64,000 nucleotides of DNA from Pyropia yezoensis (Eukaryota > Rhodophyta > Bangiophyceae > Bangiales > Bangiaceae). Position numbers and translations under genes: made by a program. Shown piece after piece: positions 45,950 through 54,881 of this stretch (position 1 is the stretch's first letter; each line of letters begins with the position of its first letter). The notes below the pieces were generated by a model. The model worked only from the letters and a program-made list of their open reading frames with translations. It did no database searches and was not told the DNA's origin. The stretch is from the NCBI GenBank assembly GCA_009829735.1, contig CM020620.1:18496354-18560353 (forward strand), read 5' to 3'.

Positions 45950-46219
45950 ATGGCACCACCGACGACGCCCGGTGGGGCGTCATCCCCTTCCGCCCTGGTG
46001 CCCTGTCCCCCGCCCGTTCCTTGCGGCGCCCCGGCGGCGGCGGCGACGGCGGCGGCCGCACCGCTGGTTGCGGCGGCGCTGGCACCACCACCGCCCGCGA
46101 CCGTGGCGGCGCCGGCGGCCCCGCCCGCGGTGGCCGCCTCGACCGCAGCGGCAGCGGGAGCAACGGCGGGGAGCTCAGCCGCGGCGGTTCCTCCCCCTGC
46201 CGGCCCCCCCCCAGAGCTG

Positions 46220-46262
<43 letters not shown>

Positions 46263-47923
46263 TGCCGGTCGCCAGCGCGGGGTCTGGGCGTCCCGCCACC
46301 GCCCCCACCCCCCCCCCCCTCCCGTTGGCAGCGGCACCCACCCCTTCGCGGCGCACCGCCCGGCGCGTGTGCCCGGGGGACCACGTGGTGCTCGACTGCT
46401 CGGACGGGGTGTCGCTCGTTGCGCGGGTGCCCGGCGGGGGCACCCCCCCCGTGGGCGGCGCCGTGACCGCCGGGGGGGTGCCCCTGGGGGGGTCTGCCCG
46501 CCTCCGCCGCCGGCGCGTGTCGCTCGCGCCGCTGGTGGGGGGGGCGTACGGGGACCGCTACCGGCTGACGCCGGGGGGGGAGCTCCGCCGCGCGGGGCCG
46601 CCAGACCCGCCGGCAGGGGTGGCCGCGGACGGGGAGGGGGGGAGGGGGGGAGCAGCAGCGGCGGCGGCGGTGGCGGCGGCGGCGGCGGCGGGAGCGGTGG
46701 CGGCGGCGGCCTGGGGGGGGTGGCGATAGACCCGCAGGGGGGGGGGGGGGGGGGGTGCCGCGGCACCCTCGGCTGGGGGGGGGGGGGAGGGCGGCGGGGG
46801 CGGCGGGAGCGGCGGGAGCGGGGTGTGCCCCCGCGCGGCGGGCTCGACGGTGGTGGGGCACGCCGCCGCCGCCGCCGCCGCGGGCGCTCCCCCCCCCCCC
46901 CCGTCTGCGGGCCGTGACAACCGGCACCTGTCTGACGCGGGCGGCGCGTCGCAGCTGCTCTCCCCCGACGCGCTCGCGTCGCTTGTCTCTTCCGGCGCCG
47001 ACGGGGCGGCGGTGGTGGCGAGCCTCGTCACCCACTCGACGACCTTTGCGGCCAAGACGGCCCACTCGCAGGCCAAGTATATCGCGCGCAAGGCGGCCAA
47101 GCACGACCTCCACCTGCGGGTGCGCCCGCCGAGCGCGGCGGCGCTCGCGGCCGTCTACCTGGCCAAGGCGCCGACCAAGACGCTCGGCCTCCGCGCCGAC
47201 GGCCTGGGCCTGCTGCTCGCGCACGCAGACGTGCGCGCCGGCACCGCGCCGCTACTGCTCGATGAGGTGACGGGCCTGCTGGTGGCGGCCGCCGCGGAGC
47301 GGCTGGGCGGCCTCGGCGCCGCGCTGCACCTCTTTTCCGGCGGCTGCCCGCCGGGGGTGGAGATTGCCCACATGGCGACGGGGTGGGCGGGCGCGCCCGC
47401 CGGCGCGCTCGCCGCCATCACCCACGTGCCGCTGTGGCTGCTGGCCCGCGTGGGGGCCGACGAAGAGGGGGACCACCTGCCCCTCTCCTACGTCCACCAC
47501 GAGGTGTACGTGCCCGAGCCGCCGCCGCCGGCCGAGCCCGCCGCCGCCGCCGCGCTGGCCACCCGCAAGCGCGTGCGCGCCGACCGGCGGGCGGCCCGCC
47601 CGTCGCGCGCGGCGGTCAAGGCGCGCCTCCGGGCGGGCGGCACGGGCCTCGCCGTCGCCACCCGCCGGGAGCCGGTCGGCCTCGTCCGCGCGCTGCTGCC
47701 GCACCTGGCGCCGTCGGCGGGGATTGCCGTCTACGGGCCGTACGTGCAGCCGATGGCGCGGCTGGCCGCCGCGTTGCGGTCGTGCGGGGCCGTGACGGCG
47801 GTGGCCATGGTGGAAACCGCCGTCGCGCGGCACCAGGTGGCGCCGGGCCGCACGCACCCAGAGATGAGTGACGGGGGGGTGGGGGGGTATGTGGTCACCG
47901 CCATCAAGGTCGCGACCGACTGA
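45950..47923 (+). CDS. TRM6: tRNA m1A58 methyltransferase non-catalytic subunit TRM6 (Gcd10), frame change in a Gly-rich linker
   Basis: The start ATG 45950 is in CCCAATGG. After an Ala/Pro-rich lead comes the N-terminal beta domain: CPGDHVVLDCSDGVSLVARV and VSLAPLVGGAYGDRYRLTPG. The first frame stops at 46729. The protein resumes in another frame in a Gly-rich linker with runs of 19 G (46737-46755) and 13 G (46775-46787), reading GRDNRHLSDAGGASQLLSPD. It then shows STTFAAKTAHSQAKYIARKA, LLLDEVTGLLVAAAAERLGG and VAPGRTHPEMSDGGVGGYVV, ending at 47923. DNR.L.D..., KT..SQ.KYI.RK and PGRTHP are diagnostic for TRM6. It pairs with catalytic TRM61 to methylate A58 of tRNA, including initiator tRNA, in the nucleus. 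At least one net frame correction in the linker is needed. Confidence 0.88.
46737..46787 (+). repeat. G homopolymers in the TRM6 linker
   Basis: Runs of 19 and 13 G flank a short mixed segment. The reading frame of the conserved C-terminal part differs from that of the N-terminal part here. Confidence 0.75.
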
Positions 47924-48426
47924 ATCAAGGGGGCAGGGGGGGAGGGCAGGGGGACCAGGAGGGAAGAGGAGGGGGGGGGGGCGGGGGGGGGAAGGGTAGG
48001 GGGCATGTATGCTCTTAACACTGCTGGGTCACCAAGCTGGGTATTGCTGGGACGCGGGACGGGCAGGGCAGGAGGAGCGGTCCCGTTTGGCCGCTCCCAG
48101 CACATTCATAGGGGGGCCCACAGACAGGCTGAACCGCAGGAGGGAACGGCACCGGGGGCACCCACGATGCCGAAAGCGCCGCTGCATGACTGCCGTGACG
48201 TGACCACCACTCGGCCTCGAGACCACCCCCATTGTCGGCGCCGACTGTGTCGGTGCTGCCGAGGCCCCGCCAAATACCTACGGTTCCCCGCTGCAGCCCA
48301 TCCCGAACAGAAACAAGACAAAACGCGCAGACGAGCTCCCCCAGTCTTGGCCAAGAGCGGGGCACGCTCACACGCGCACAAATAAAGGGGTCGCGCGGCG
48401 CCGCCCGCCCAACCGCCCGCCCCCCT
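47924..48426. other. convergent 3' region between TRM6 and MutY
   Basis: G-rich purine runs at 47930-48005 precede mixed sequence. No gene or structured element is recognised. Confidence 0.45.
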
Positions 48427-49562
48427 TTAGCCGTCGGCCGCCCCCACCGCCGCGGCAAACGCCTTGCGCATGCCCGTCGACACGGCAGCGGCGGCGAGGC
48501 CGTCGCGGGTCACCCACCGCCACTCCCGCGGCTCCCCCCCCCTGGCAGCTGCCGCGGCGGCGGCGGCGACGGCCGTCGCCAGCGGGCCGTCCACGTGCAG
48601 GCGATGCACAATGAGCGTCTGGCGGATGTGGGAAAAGAGGTGGACGACCTCAGCTACGGGGGCGCCCACCGACTCCACGGCCGTGTCGCCGCCGCCCGCG
48701 GCCGCCACCACCGCCGCCAGCGCCCGCCGGTCCGCGGCGGGGAGGAGGAGGCGCCCGCCCTCCCCACCGCCGCCAGCGGTCGCACGGCGGCGCCCCCCCC
48801 CTGCGGGCGGGGGCGGCGACCCCCCGGTGGCGGCAGCGCCCGCCCCCCGCACGCCCCCCCGGCCGGCGGAGGGCAGCACCACCGCCGGGTGCTCCCAGAG
48901 GCCGCCAAGAAGCCCATCCGGGGGGCGTTGCACCAGCAGGTACTCCTCCTCCTGCTCCCCCCCCCCCCCCCGCCCCCCCGGCTGACGACCACCACCCCCA
49001 GCCGCTCCGCGCGAACCGCCGCCTTGACGCCCCGCCGCGGCCAGCGGGCCACGTACGTGCCCACATCCGGGGCGGCGGCGGCGGCGGCCTCGGCGGCGCC
49101 ACCACACCACCCCCGCACGGGGCACGAGGCGCAGGCGGGCGCGACGGGCGTGCACACGGTGGCGCCCATCTCCATCAGCGCCTGCGCCAGGTCCCCCGGG
49201 TCGTCTTGCGCGGCGCCCCCGCCCGTGCCCGCCACCAGCGCCGCCGCGTGGGTGGCCGCGTGGCGGGTGGCGGCGGTCGCCACCGCCGCCGCCGAGACGG
49301 GCGCCGCCGCCGCCGTCGCCGCCGCCCCCGCCGCTGCCGTTGCCGCGCCGGCCGTGTCCTCCACGTCCGCCGGCGGGCGGAGGCGCGCAAAGACGCGCGC
49401 CACGTTGCCGTCGACGGCGGCGGCGGGGAGGCCGTACGCAATCGCCGCCACCGCGCCGGCGGTGTAGGGGCCCACGCCGGGGAGGGCACGCAGGCCGTCG
49501 AGGGTGCGGGGGAGGTCCGCCACCGCCCCGTCGCGGCTGTCATCGTGGCCGTCAACGCCGCT

Positions 49563-49612
<50 letters not shown>

Positions 49613-50546
49613 CAGCGGCGGCCACCATGGCGCGGGCGGCGGCGTGGAGCGCCGCCGCCCGTCGGTAGTAGCCCAGCCCCGCCCACGCCTCACGCACCGC
49701 CTCTGGGGAGGCGGCGGCGAGCGCGGCGACGGTGGGAAACGCGGCCATCCAGCGGGTGTAGTAGGGCACCGCCGTCGCGACGCGGGTCTGCTGGAGCATC
49801 ACCTCTGACACCCACACGGCGTAGGGGGAGCCCGCAGCGGGGGCGGCCGGCGGGGACGGCGGCCGCGGCGTGCCGGGCGGCCGCGGGGGGGCGCGCCACG
49901 GCAGCGCCCGCGCGGTCGACCGGTAGTGGGAGAGGAGGGCGCCGCGGAGCGCCGCGGCGGTGGGGGGGGGGTAGGGCGGCAAGCCCCGGTGGCGGCCGCC
50001 GTCTGGGGGGGGGGGAGAGCCACTGCCGCCGGTGAGGGGGGGGGGGCGGGCGCCGCGGGCGGTGCCGGCGCCCCCGCCGGTGCCGCCGCCGCCTCGAGCG
50101 CGCTTGGCAGCCGCCCCGCCGGCGGTGCCACGGGAGGCACGGCGACGACGAGGCGGCGGCGGCGAAGGTGACGGCGACGGCGAGGGCGAAGGCGACGCCG
50201 ACGGCGATGAGGGCACCGACGGCGACAGTGGCGGTGACGAGGGCGGCGACGGCGTCGGCGACGCTGCCGACGACGGCAACGACCCCGCCGACGCAGAGAC
50301 CGCCGTGCCGCCCGACACCATCACCGCTATCGCCGCCGCTGCCATTGGCGGAGGTGGAAGAGGCCGCCGCGGGCGGAGGCCCGGCCGGCGGGCCATGCCC
50401 CCCACCGCCCAGGCGGTGGCGGTGGGGGAGAACGAGGGGGAAGATACGGAACCGGTGGTCACGGCTTTGACGACGGTGGACCGAGACCGCAGGGGGAGCC
50501 AGCGGGGGGCGGGCGCCAGTGTTGCAAAGGCTGGTGGATGGCGCAT
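48427..50546 (-). CDS. MUTYH: A/G-specific adenine DNA glycosylase (MutY/MUTYH), one frame break
   Basis: The upstream frame (50546-48654) starts with an Arg/Pro/Ser/Ala-rich extension. It then has the HhH-GPD core: YAVWVSEVMLQQTRVATAVP with the catalytic Glu, AWAGLGYYRRAAALH, LRALPGVGPYTAGAVAAIAY and AAAVDGNVARVFARL with the catalytic Asp. The iron-sulfur cluster loop is CTPVAPACASCPVRGWC (C-x6-C-x2-C-x5-C). Beyond a 14-C run at 48958-48971 the sense continues in another frame: EQEEEYLLVQRPPDGLLGG, LWEHPAVVLPS and VVHLFSHIRQTLIVHRLHVD. This is the NUDIX-like OG-recognition domain, and it ends at 48427. MutY removes A mispaired with 8-oxoG. The Tyr in GVGPYT resembles Bacillus/mammalian enzymes. 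A poly-Ala insert is coded by a GCC run near 49560-49610. Confidence 0.92.
48958..48971 (+). repeat. 14-bp C homopolymer at the MutY frame break
   Basis: The catalytic domain and the C-terminal OG-recognition domain lie in different frames on either side of this run. A second C run (48973-48979) follows after one G. Confidence 0.8.
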
Positions 50547-51224
50547 GGGGCTGGTGGGGTGAGATGGGTTGGAGGCACAGCTGGGGGAGGGCGGGGGATG
50601 GACGAGTAAAAGGTATAGGGGGGCGGGAGTGGACGAGCGCGCGGGCGCGCCAAGCTCAGTGGCGTAGCGCAGTGATCCACTGCAGGTTGTTCACCTGAAC
50701 GTATTCGTTCATCCTGGAGTCTGTGGCTGTTTTGGCGCTTGACTGCAACTGTTCGGTGTGACTATTCGCAAAGGATCCGGAGTGGACCGTGCGCAACGCG
50801 GGATTGGAATCAATTCCGGCCGGCTCGCTCGACACTCTGCACCACACGCTGCCCCACCCCCCCCACGCCAACCACCTTGCCGCGGTGGCAGAGTGCAGCT
50901 GGCGGTGCGGGTGCGCGCCGTCTCGCCACCGACCCACCACTCCTCGCGGTGGGGGTGTGGCCCGCGCGGCATTCCTTTGCACAACGAGGGCTGGTGGTGG
51001 TGGTGCCGGTGTTGGTGGTCACCAGGCAGAGGCAGTGTCGGTCTCTCTCGCCTTCCCCTCTCCTCCCCAGCCCCCCCCGCCGCCCGCCCTCCCCCCCCCC
51101 CGCCCCCTGCTCGGTCTTTACCCCCGCACGCGCCGCCTCCCCTCCGCGTCGTCCTCCGTTGCGTCCCCGCCCCGTCGCTCGCCCCCCCCCGCCGCCATCC
51201 AAACGGCTGCCCCGCCGCGCCGCC
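50547..51224. promoter_or_regulatory. bidirectional spacer between MutY and the BTB gene
   Basis: The two genes diverge over about 680 bp. AT-richer sequence at 50670-50800 (GGTTGTTCACCTGAACGTATTCG, containing a short inverted AGGTTGTTCACCT-like pair) gives way to a C-rich leader before the BTB start. Promoter function is inferred from the arrangement. Confidence 0.4.
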
Positions 51225-51821
51225 ATGGATGACGCCTGGCGTGGCGCCCCCCCCCCCGCCCCCAGTGGCCGCGACCTCATCCGCCTCAATGTGGGTGGCA
51301 CCCTCTTCACCACCAGCCGGTCCACCCTCACCGCCCGGGCGCCCACCTTCCTCTCCGCCCTCGTCGCCCCGGGCGGTCTCCCGTCCGCGACCGACCCGAC
51401 GGGCGCGCTGTTTATTGACCGGGACGGCACCCACTTTCGGCATATCCTAAACTACCTCCGCTCGGGGACGGTGCCGGGGGTGGCGGCGGTGGGCGCGGCG
51501 GGTGGTGGCGGTGGCGGTGGCGGTGGCGGCGGTGGCGGTGGCGGTGGCGGTGGCGGTGGCGGTGGCGGTGGCAAGAGGGCGGGGGGGGGTGCCACGGGGA
51601 AGGGGGGTGCCCCCACCATCCCCAGTGGCCGCGTCGGCGGCGGCGGCGGGGGCGTTGCGTGCTGCGCAACGGGCCTGGGGTGGCTCGCCGAGCTGCGCGT
51701 CGAGGCGGACTTTTTTGGCCTCCCCGGCCTGGCGGCGGAGCTGGACGCCCTCCTCTCCGCCGCCGACGTGGCGGCCGCCGTCGAGGCCGCCGCCGTTGCC
51801 GCCGCCGCCGCGTCGGCCATT

Positions 51822-51852
<31 letters not shown>

Positions 51853-52144
51853 CCGCGTCGTCGACAGAGGGAGGGGGCGGGCGTGGGGGGCGGGGCGGCC
51901 GTGGCGGCGGCGGCGGCGGGGGGGGGCAGGGCGACGGCGGCTGGGAGCCCCCACACCCGCTGCTGGATGCCAAGCGGCGGCGCCACGGGGGGGGCGGCGG
52001 CGGCGGCGGCGTCGGCTGCGGCGGGGGGGGGGGGGGGGGGCGCCCGGCTGGGCGCCCGACGACCCGCTGCCGGGCTGGCCGACCGCCGCCACCGCCGCCG
52101 CCGCCGGCCGCGTGCCCGGCTGGCGTGCCGCGGGGCCGCCCGTG

Positions 52145-52145
<1 letters not shown>
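51225..52145 (+). CDS. BTB/POZ (T1/KCTD-type) domain protein, 3' end uncertain
   Basis: The start ATG at 51225 is in strong context (GCCGCCATGGATG). The T1-type BTB domain begins at about residue 17: RDLIRLNVGGTLFTTSRSTL, FLSALVAPGGLPSATD, GALFIDRDGTHFRHILNYLR. A poly-Gly insert (about 51480-51660) splits it before WLAELRVEADFFGLPGLAAE. The rest is Ala/Gly-rich with PHPLLDAKRRRHGG. The frame stops at 52145, but an 18-G run at 52023-52040 precedes sequence that reads sensibly in another frame (APDDPLPGWPTAATAA). The gene may therefore run to 52620 or 52696. KCTD-like proteins oligomerise and often act as cullin-3 adaptors; some have other roles. No second domain is visible. Confidence 0.75.
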
Positions 52146-52190
<45 letters not shown>

Positions 52191-52428
52191 GGATGGAGGT
52201 GGAGGCGGCGGTGTGGGGCGGGGGGGGTCCCCCGTCGCCCGTGTCGCCGCTGTCGTCTGGGGGGGGGGTGGGTGGCTACGCGGGGGGCGGTGGGGGCACC
52301 CCGCCGGGTGGCCGGGGGGGTGGTGGCCGTGGGGGGGGGGGGGGGGGGCGCCGCCCCGCCGCCTGGCCTGGCACGGCTGCCCCGCCGCCGGCGGCGGCGT
52401 CGGTGGCGTTGGCGTTGGTGGCGGTGGT

Positions 52429-52500
<72 letters not shown>

Positions 52501-53609
52501 CGCCGCGGGGGTGGGGGCGGCTGTGGTGCCCCAGACTGTGTGGGGGGCTGCGTCGGCGGCCGGGGGGCGGCCCCACCCGGCGCGTCAAAGCACGTCTTCT
52601 CGTTGCTCGAAGAATTTTGAGCGCCCGCCGCGGCGGCGCCCGCCGCGGCGGCCGCAATGCCAACCATGTAGCATGATGCTTGTGCCGCTGGGGTGAGCGG
52701 CGACGCGCCCGCTCCGTTGACGACGCTGTCGTTGCCGTGGGGGCCCTCCCTTCTCCCCGCTCGTGCGGTCAGGGGTGACCGGGCGTATGCGCCCTTGACC
52801 TTGCCGGCACCCCTCCTGCTTCGTTCTTTTCCCCGTAGTTTTTTCCTCCCTCTGTTTCGATCCGCATGGCTGTACTGTACATACAGGGTGTTCCCTACTG
52901 TTTCTGCTTGGCTGCCTGTTATGACTCGGGAGGAACCCCCCCACCTCGCGCCCTGCCGCGCAACGGCACGGCGGAGACAACCAGCAGGGTTCGGCCCGAC
53001 ACCACGGCGGTCCCCCGCATGGCAGCGGCGTGCGCCACGTGCGCGGGCGCGCAGCACCCGCAGCCCGCGCGCGCGGATGGGCCAACCCCCCGCTCTCGCG
53101 CGGGGGGGCCAACGGAACATGGTTGCAAATGCTGTCTATCGTACACTGCCGCCGCCGCGACGGCCGCGCCCCGCCCGCCCCCCCCCCCCCCCGAGCACGC
53201 ATCATCACATGGGGGCACGGCGGTGGGGTCACACCACCAGGGTGCGTTCACACGCCGGCCGCGCGCGCCGCGTGGCGCCCACCCCCCGCCGTGAGCGCGG
53301 CACGTGCTACACCGCCTTCCCCCCGCCGCGGCGCGTGCGGCACGCACAGCATCACATTCCCCCGCCCCGGCGGGGGGGAACGGGTCCCCTCCCAAGCACC
53401 TTGACACCCCCCCACGCCCCCAACGCATGGCGGGGCCCCCTGCCCCCCCGCCCATCCACTACCCGGCAGTACGCGCACGCAAGCGCCGCGCGCCACCCCG
53501 CCCCTCAGCGGGTGCGGTGCGTGCCGCGCAACGCCGGGACCCCCTCACCCGCCAACGACAGCAGGGCACCCCCCCCCCCCCCCCCTCCCCACTTCCCCCT
53601 GTCACCCCC
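52146..53609. other. possible BTB 3' extension, then GC-rich spacer
   Basis: 52146-52696 is GGC/GCG repeat that may be the BTB gene tail in a shifted frame. 52697-53609 holds no recognised gene. It contains TGTACTGTACATACAGGG at about 52870-52887 and is otherwise C-rich with CpG-dense segments. Confidence 0.35.
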
Positions 53610-54672
53610 TCACAAAGACTTGACCTCAGCGGCCTTCCCCCCCCCCCCCGGCGCGAGGCCGACGCTTGCCGCAAACCCCCGCAGGGCGGGCTGGCCGTCC
53701 AGCAGCTTCCCCCCCCCCTCGGCCAGCGCCGCGCGGGCGGTGGCCACGTGGCCGCCGACGCCGTCCACCCCCCGGGCGACCCCCCCCCGGACGCCCGCGG
53801 CGAGGCCCTCGACCGCCCGGTCAATCTCGGCCCGCTTCCACACGTACACGGAGGGGAGGGTAAAGGCGGCAATCCACCCCGCCGCCGCCAGCACGCCGTC
53901 CCCCACCACCGTGCCGAGGGCGTAGGTGGCGGCCAGCGCCGCCACCGCCCGGCCCGTCGCGGCCGGGTCGGTGCCCGACAGGACGGGCGCGAGGTCGTCG
54001 GCCACCTCGTTGCCCGTGTCGGCGGCGGCGGCCGCCCACGCAGACACCACGTCGGGGCGGAAAAAGGGGTCCGCGGGGGGGCGGGGGGCGGCCGCCGCCG
54101 GGGCGGACGCGTCGCCGAGGGCCCGCCGTGCCGACGCGACGGCCAGGCGGGCGACCAGGCCCGCGGCGGCGAGCAGCGACGCCACCGACAGGACGCTCAG
54201 GCCGCGGACGGTGGTGAGGTAAAAGAGGGCGAGGCCGGCGGCAAACCAGGTGCCCGACCGAAGTGGGTTGTGCCACAGCACAATGGCCCGCACTGCGTGG
54301 GGGACAAAAATAGAGAACGCACGGATGATGGGGGGGGGGGGGAAAGGCGGGGGGAGGGGTACGAAGGAAGGAGCGACGTGCCCACCAGCCAGCCGTGAGG
54401 GGGCACAACACACAAGCACACACGGGGGACACGGAGCAAGCGAGGGGCGCCCGACGCAGACGCCCGCCGTGGGGACAAGGAGGAACCGTGTCAGCTGGCT
54501 GCCCGCCGCCCCCGCCGACCGCAGCGTCACGCCACCCCCCCACAGACTGCCCTTACAGAGGCCCCCTTTCCCCCCCCCCCCCCCCCTCGGCCGTGCCACC
54601 CACCCACCCCCGCAACCCCGCCGTCCCCACTTGCCCTCCTATTTACGTACGGCGTGACTTGCCCGTCACCAT
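53610..54672 (-). CDS. reticulon-domain ER membrane protein, two exons with a 22-nt first exon
   Basis: Exon 2 (54292-53610) encodes a reticulon homology domain: RAIVLWHNPLRSGTWFAAGL, ALFYLTTVRGLSVLSVASLL (first hairpin), then a hydrophilic loop (PADPFFRPDVVSAWAAAA) and the second hairpin (ATYALGTVVGDGVLAAAGWI, AAFTLPSVYVWKRAEIDRAV). It ends in an amphipathic Gly/Ala tail. It begins after TTTTTGTCCCCCACGCAG in phase 1. The only good upstream start I find is ATG 54672. It gives MVTGKSR plus one base before GTACGT at 54650, in matching phase, with an intron of 358 bp. The joined product is about 234 residues, normal for simple reticulons. Reticulons shape tubular ER. Exon 2 is secure, and exon 1 is inferred from splice signals and phase. 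Confidence 0.8.
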
Positions 54673-54758
54673 CGTGGCCGGGTTACGGGCACGCCCAGAC
54701 GCCGCCCCCCGCCCCCACGGCCGATGCACCCAGTCGGATCTGCGGCGCGCTCCCCACC

Positions 54759-54801
54759 ACCGCCACCGCCACCGCCACCACCACCGCCACCACCACCACC
54801 A

Positions 54802-54833
<32 letters not shown>

Positions 54834-54881
54834 GCCACCGCCACCGCCACCGCCACCGCCACCGCCACCGCCACCGCCGTC
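54759..54881 (+). repeat. CCACCG hexanucleotide array
   Basis: About 120 bp consist of CCACCG and CCACCA units, just upstream of the reticulon start on the opposite sense. It is a simple-sequence repeat, and the Pro or Ala/Thr frames through it are not genes. Confidence 0.9.

Noticed and set aside
48005..49467. Plus-strand frames opposite MutY
   Set aside because: Antisense shadows of the MutY C-terminal domain.
42526..50546. Functional cluster of RsmE, TRM6 and MutY as an information-processing operon
   Set aside because: The genes alternate strands with separate promoters and serve different compartments. Eukaryotic neighbourhood alone is weak evidence.
51447..53120. 557-codon minus-strand frame covering the BTB gene
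   Set aside because: Polyproline antisense of poly-Gly codons. The plus strand carries a clear T1-type BTB domain.
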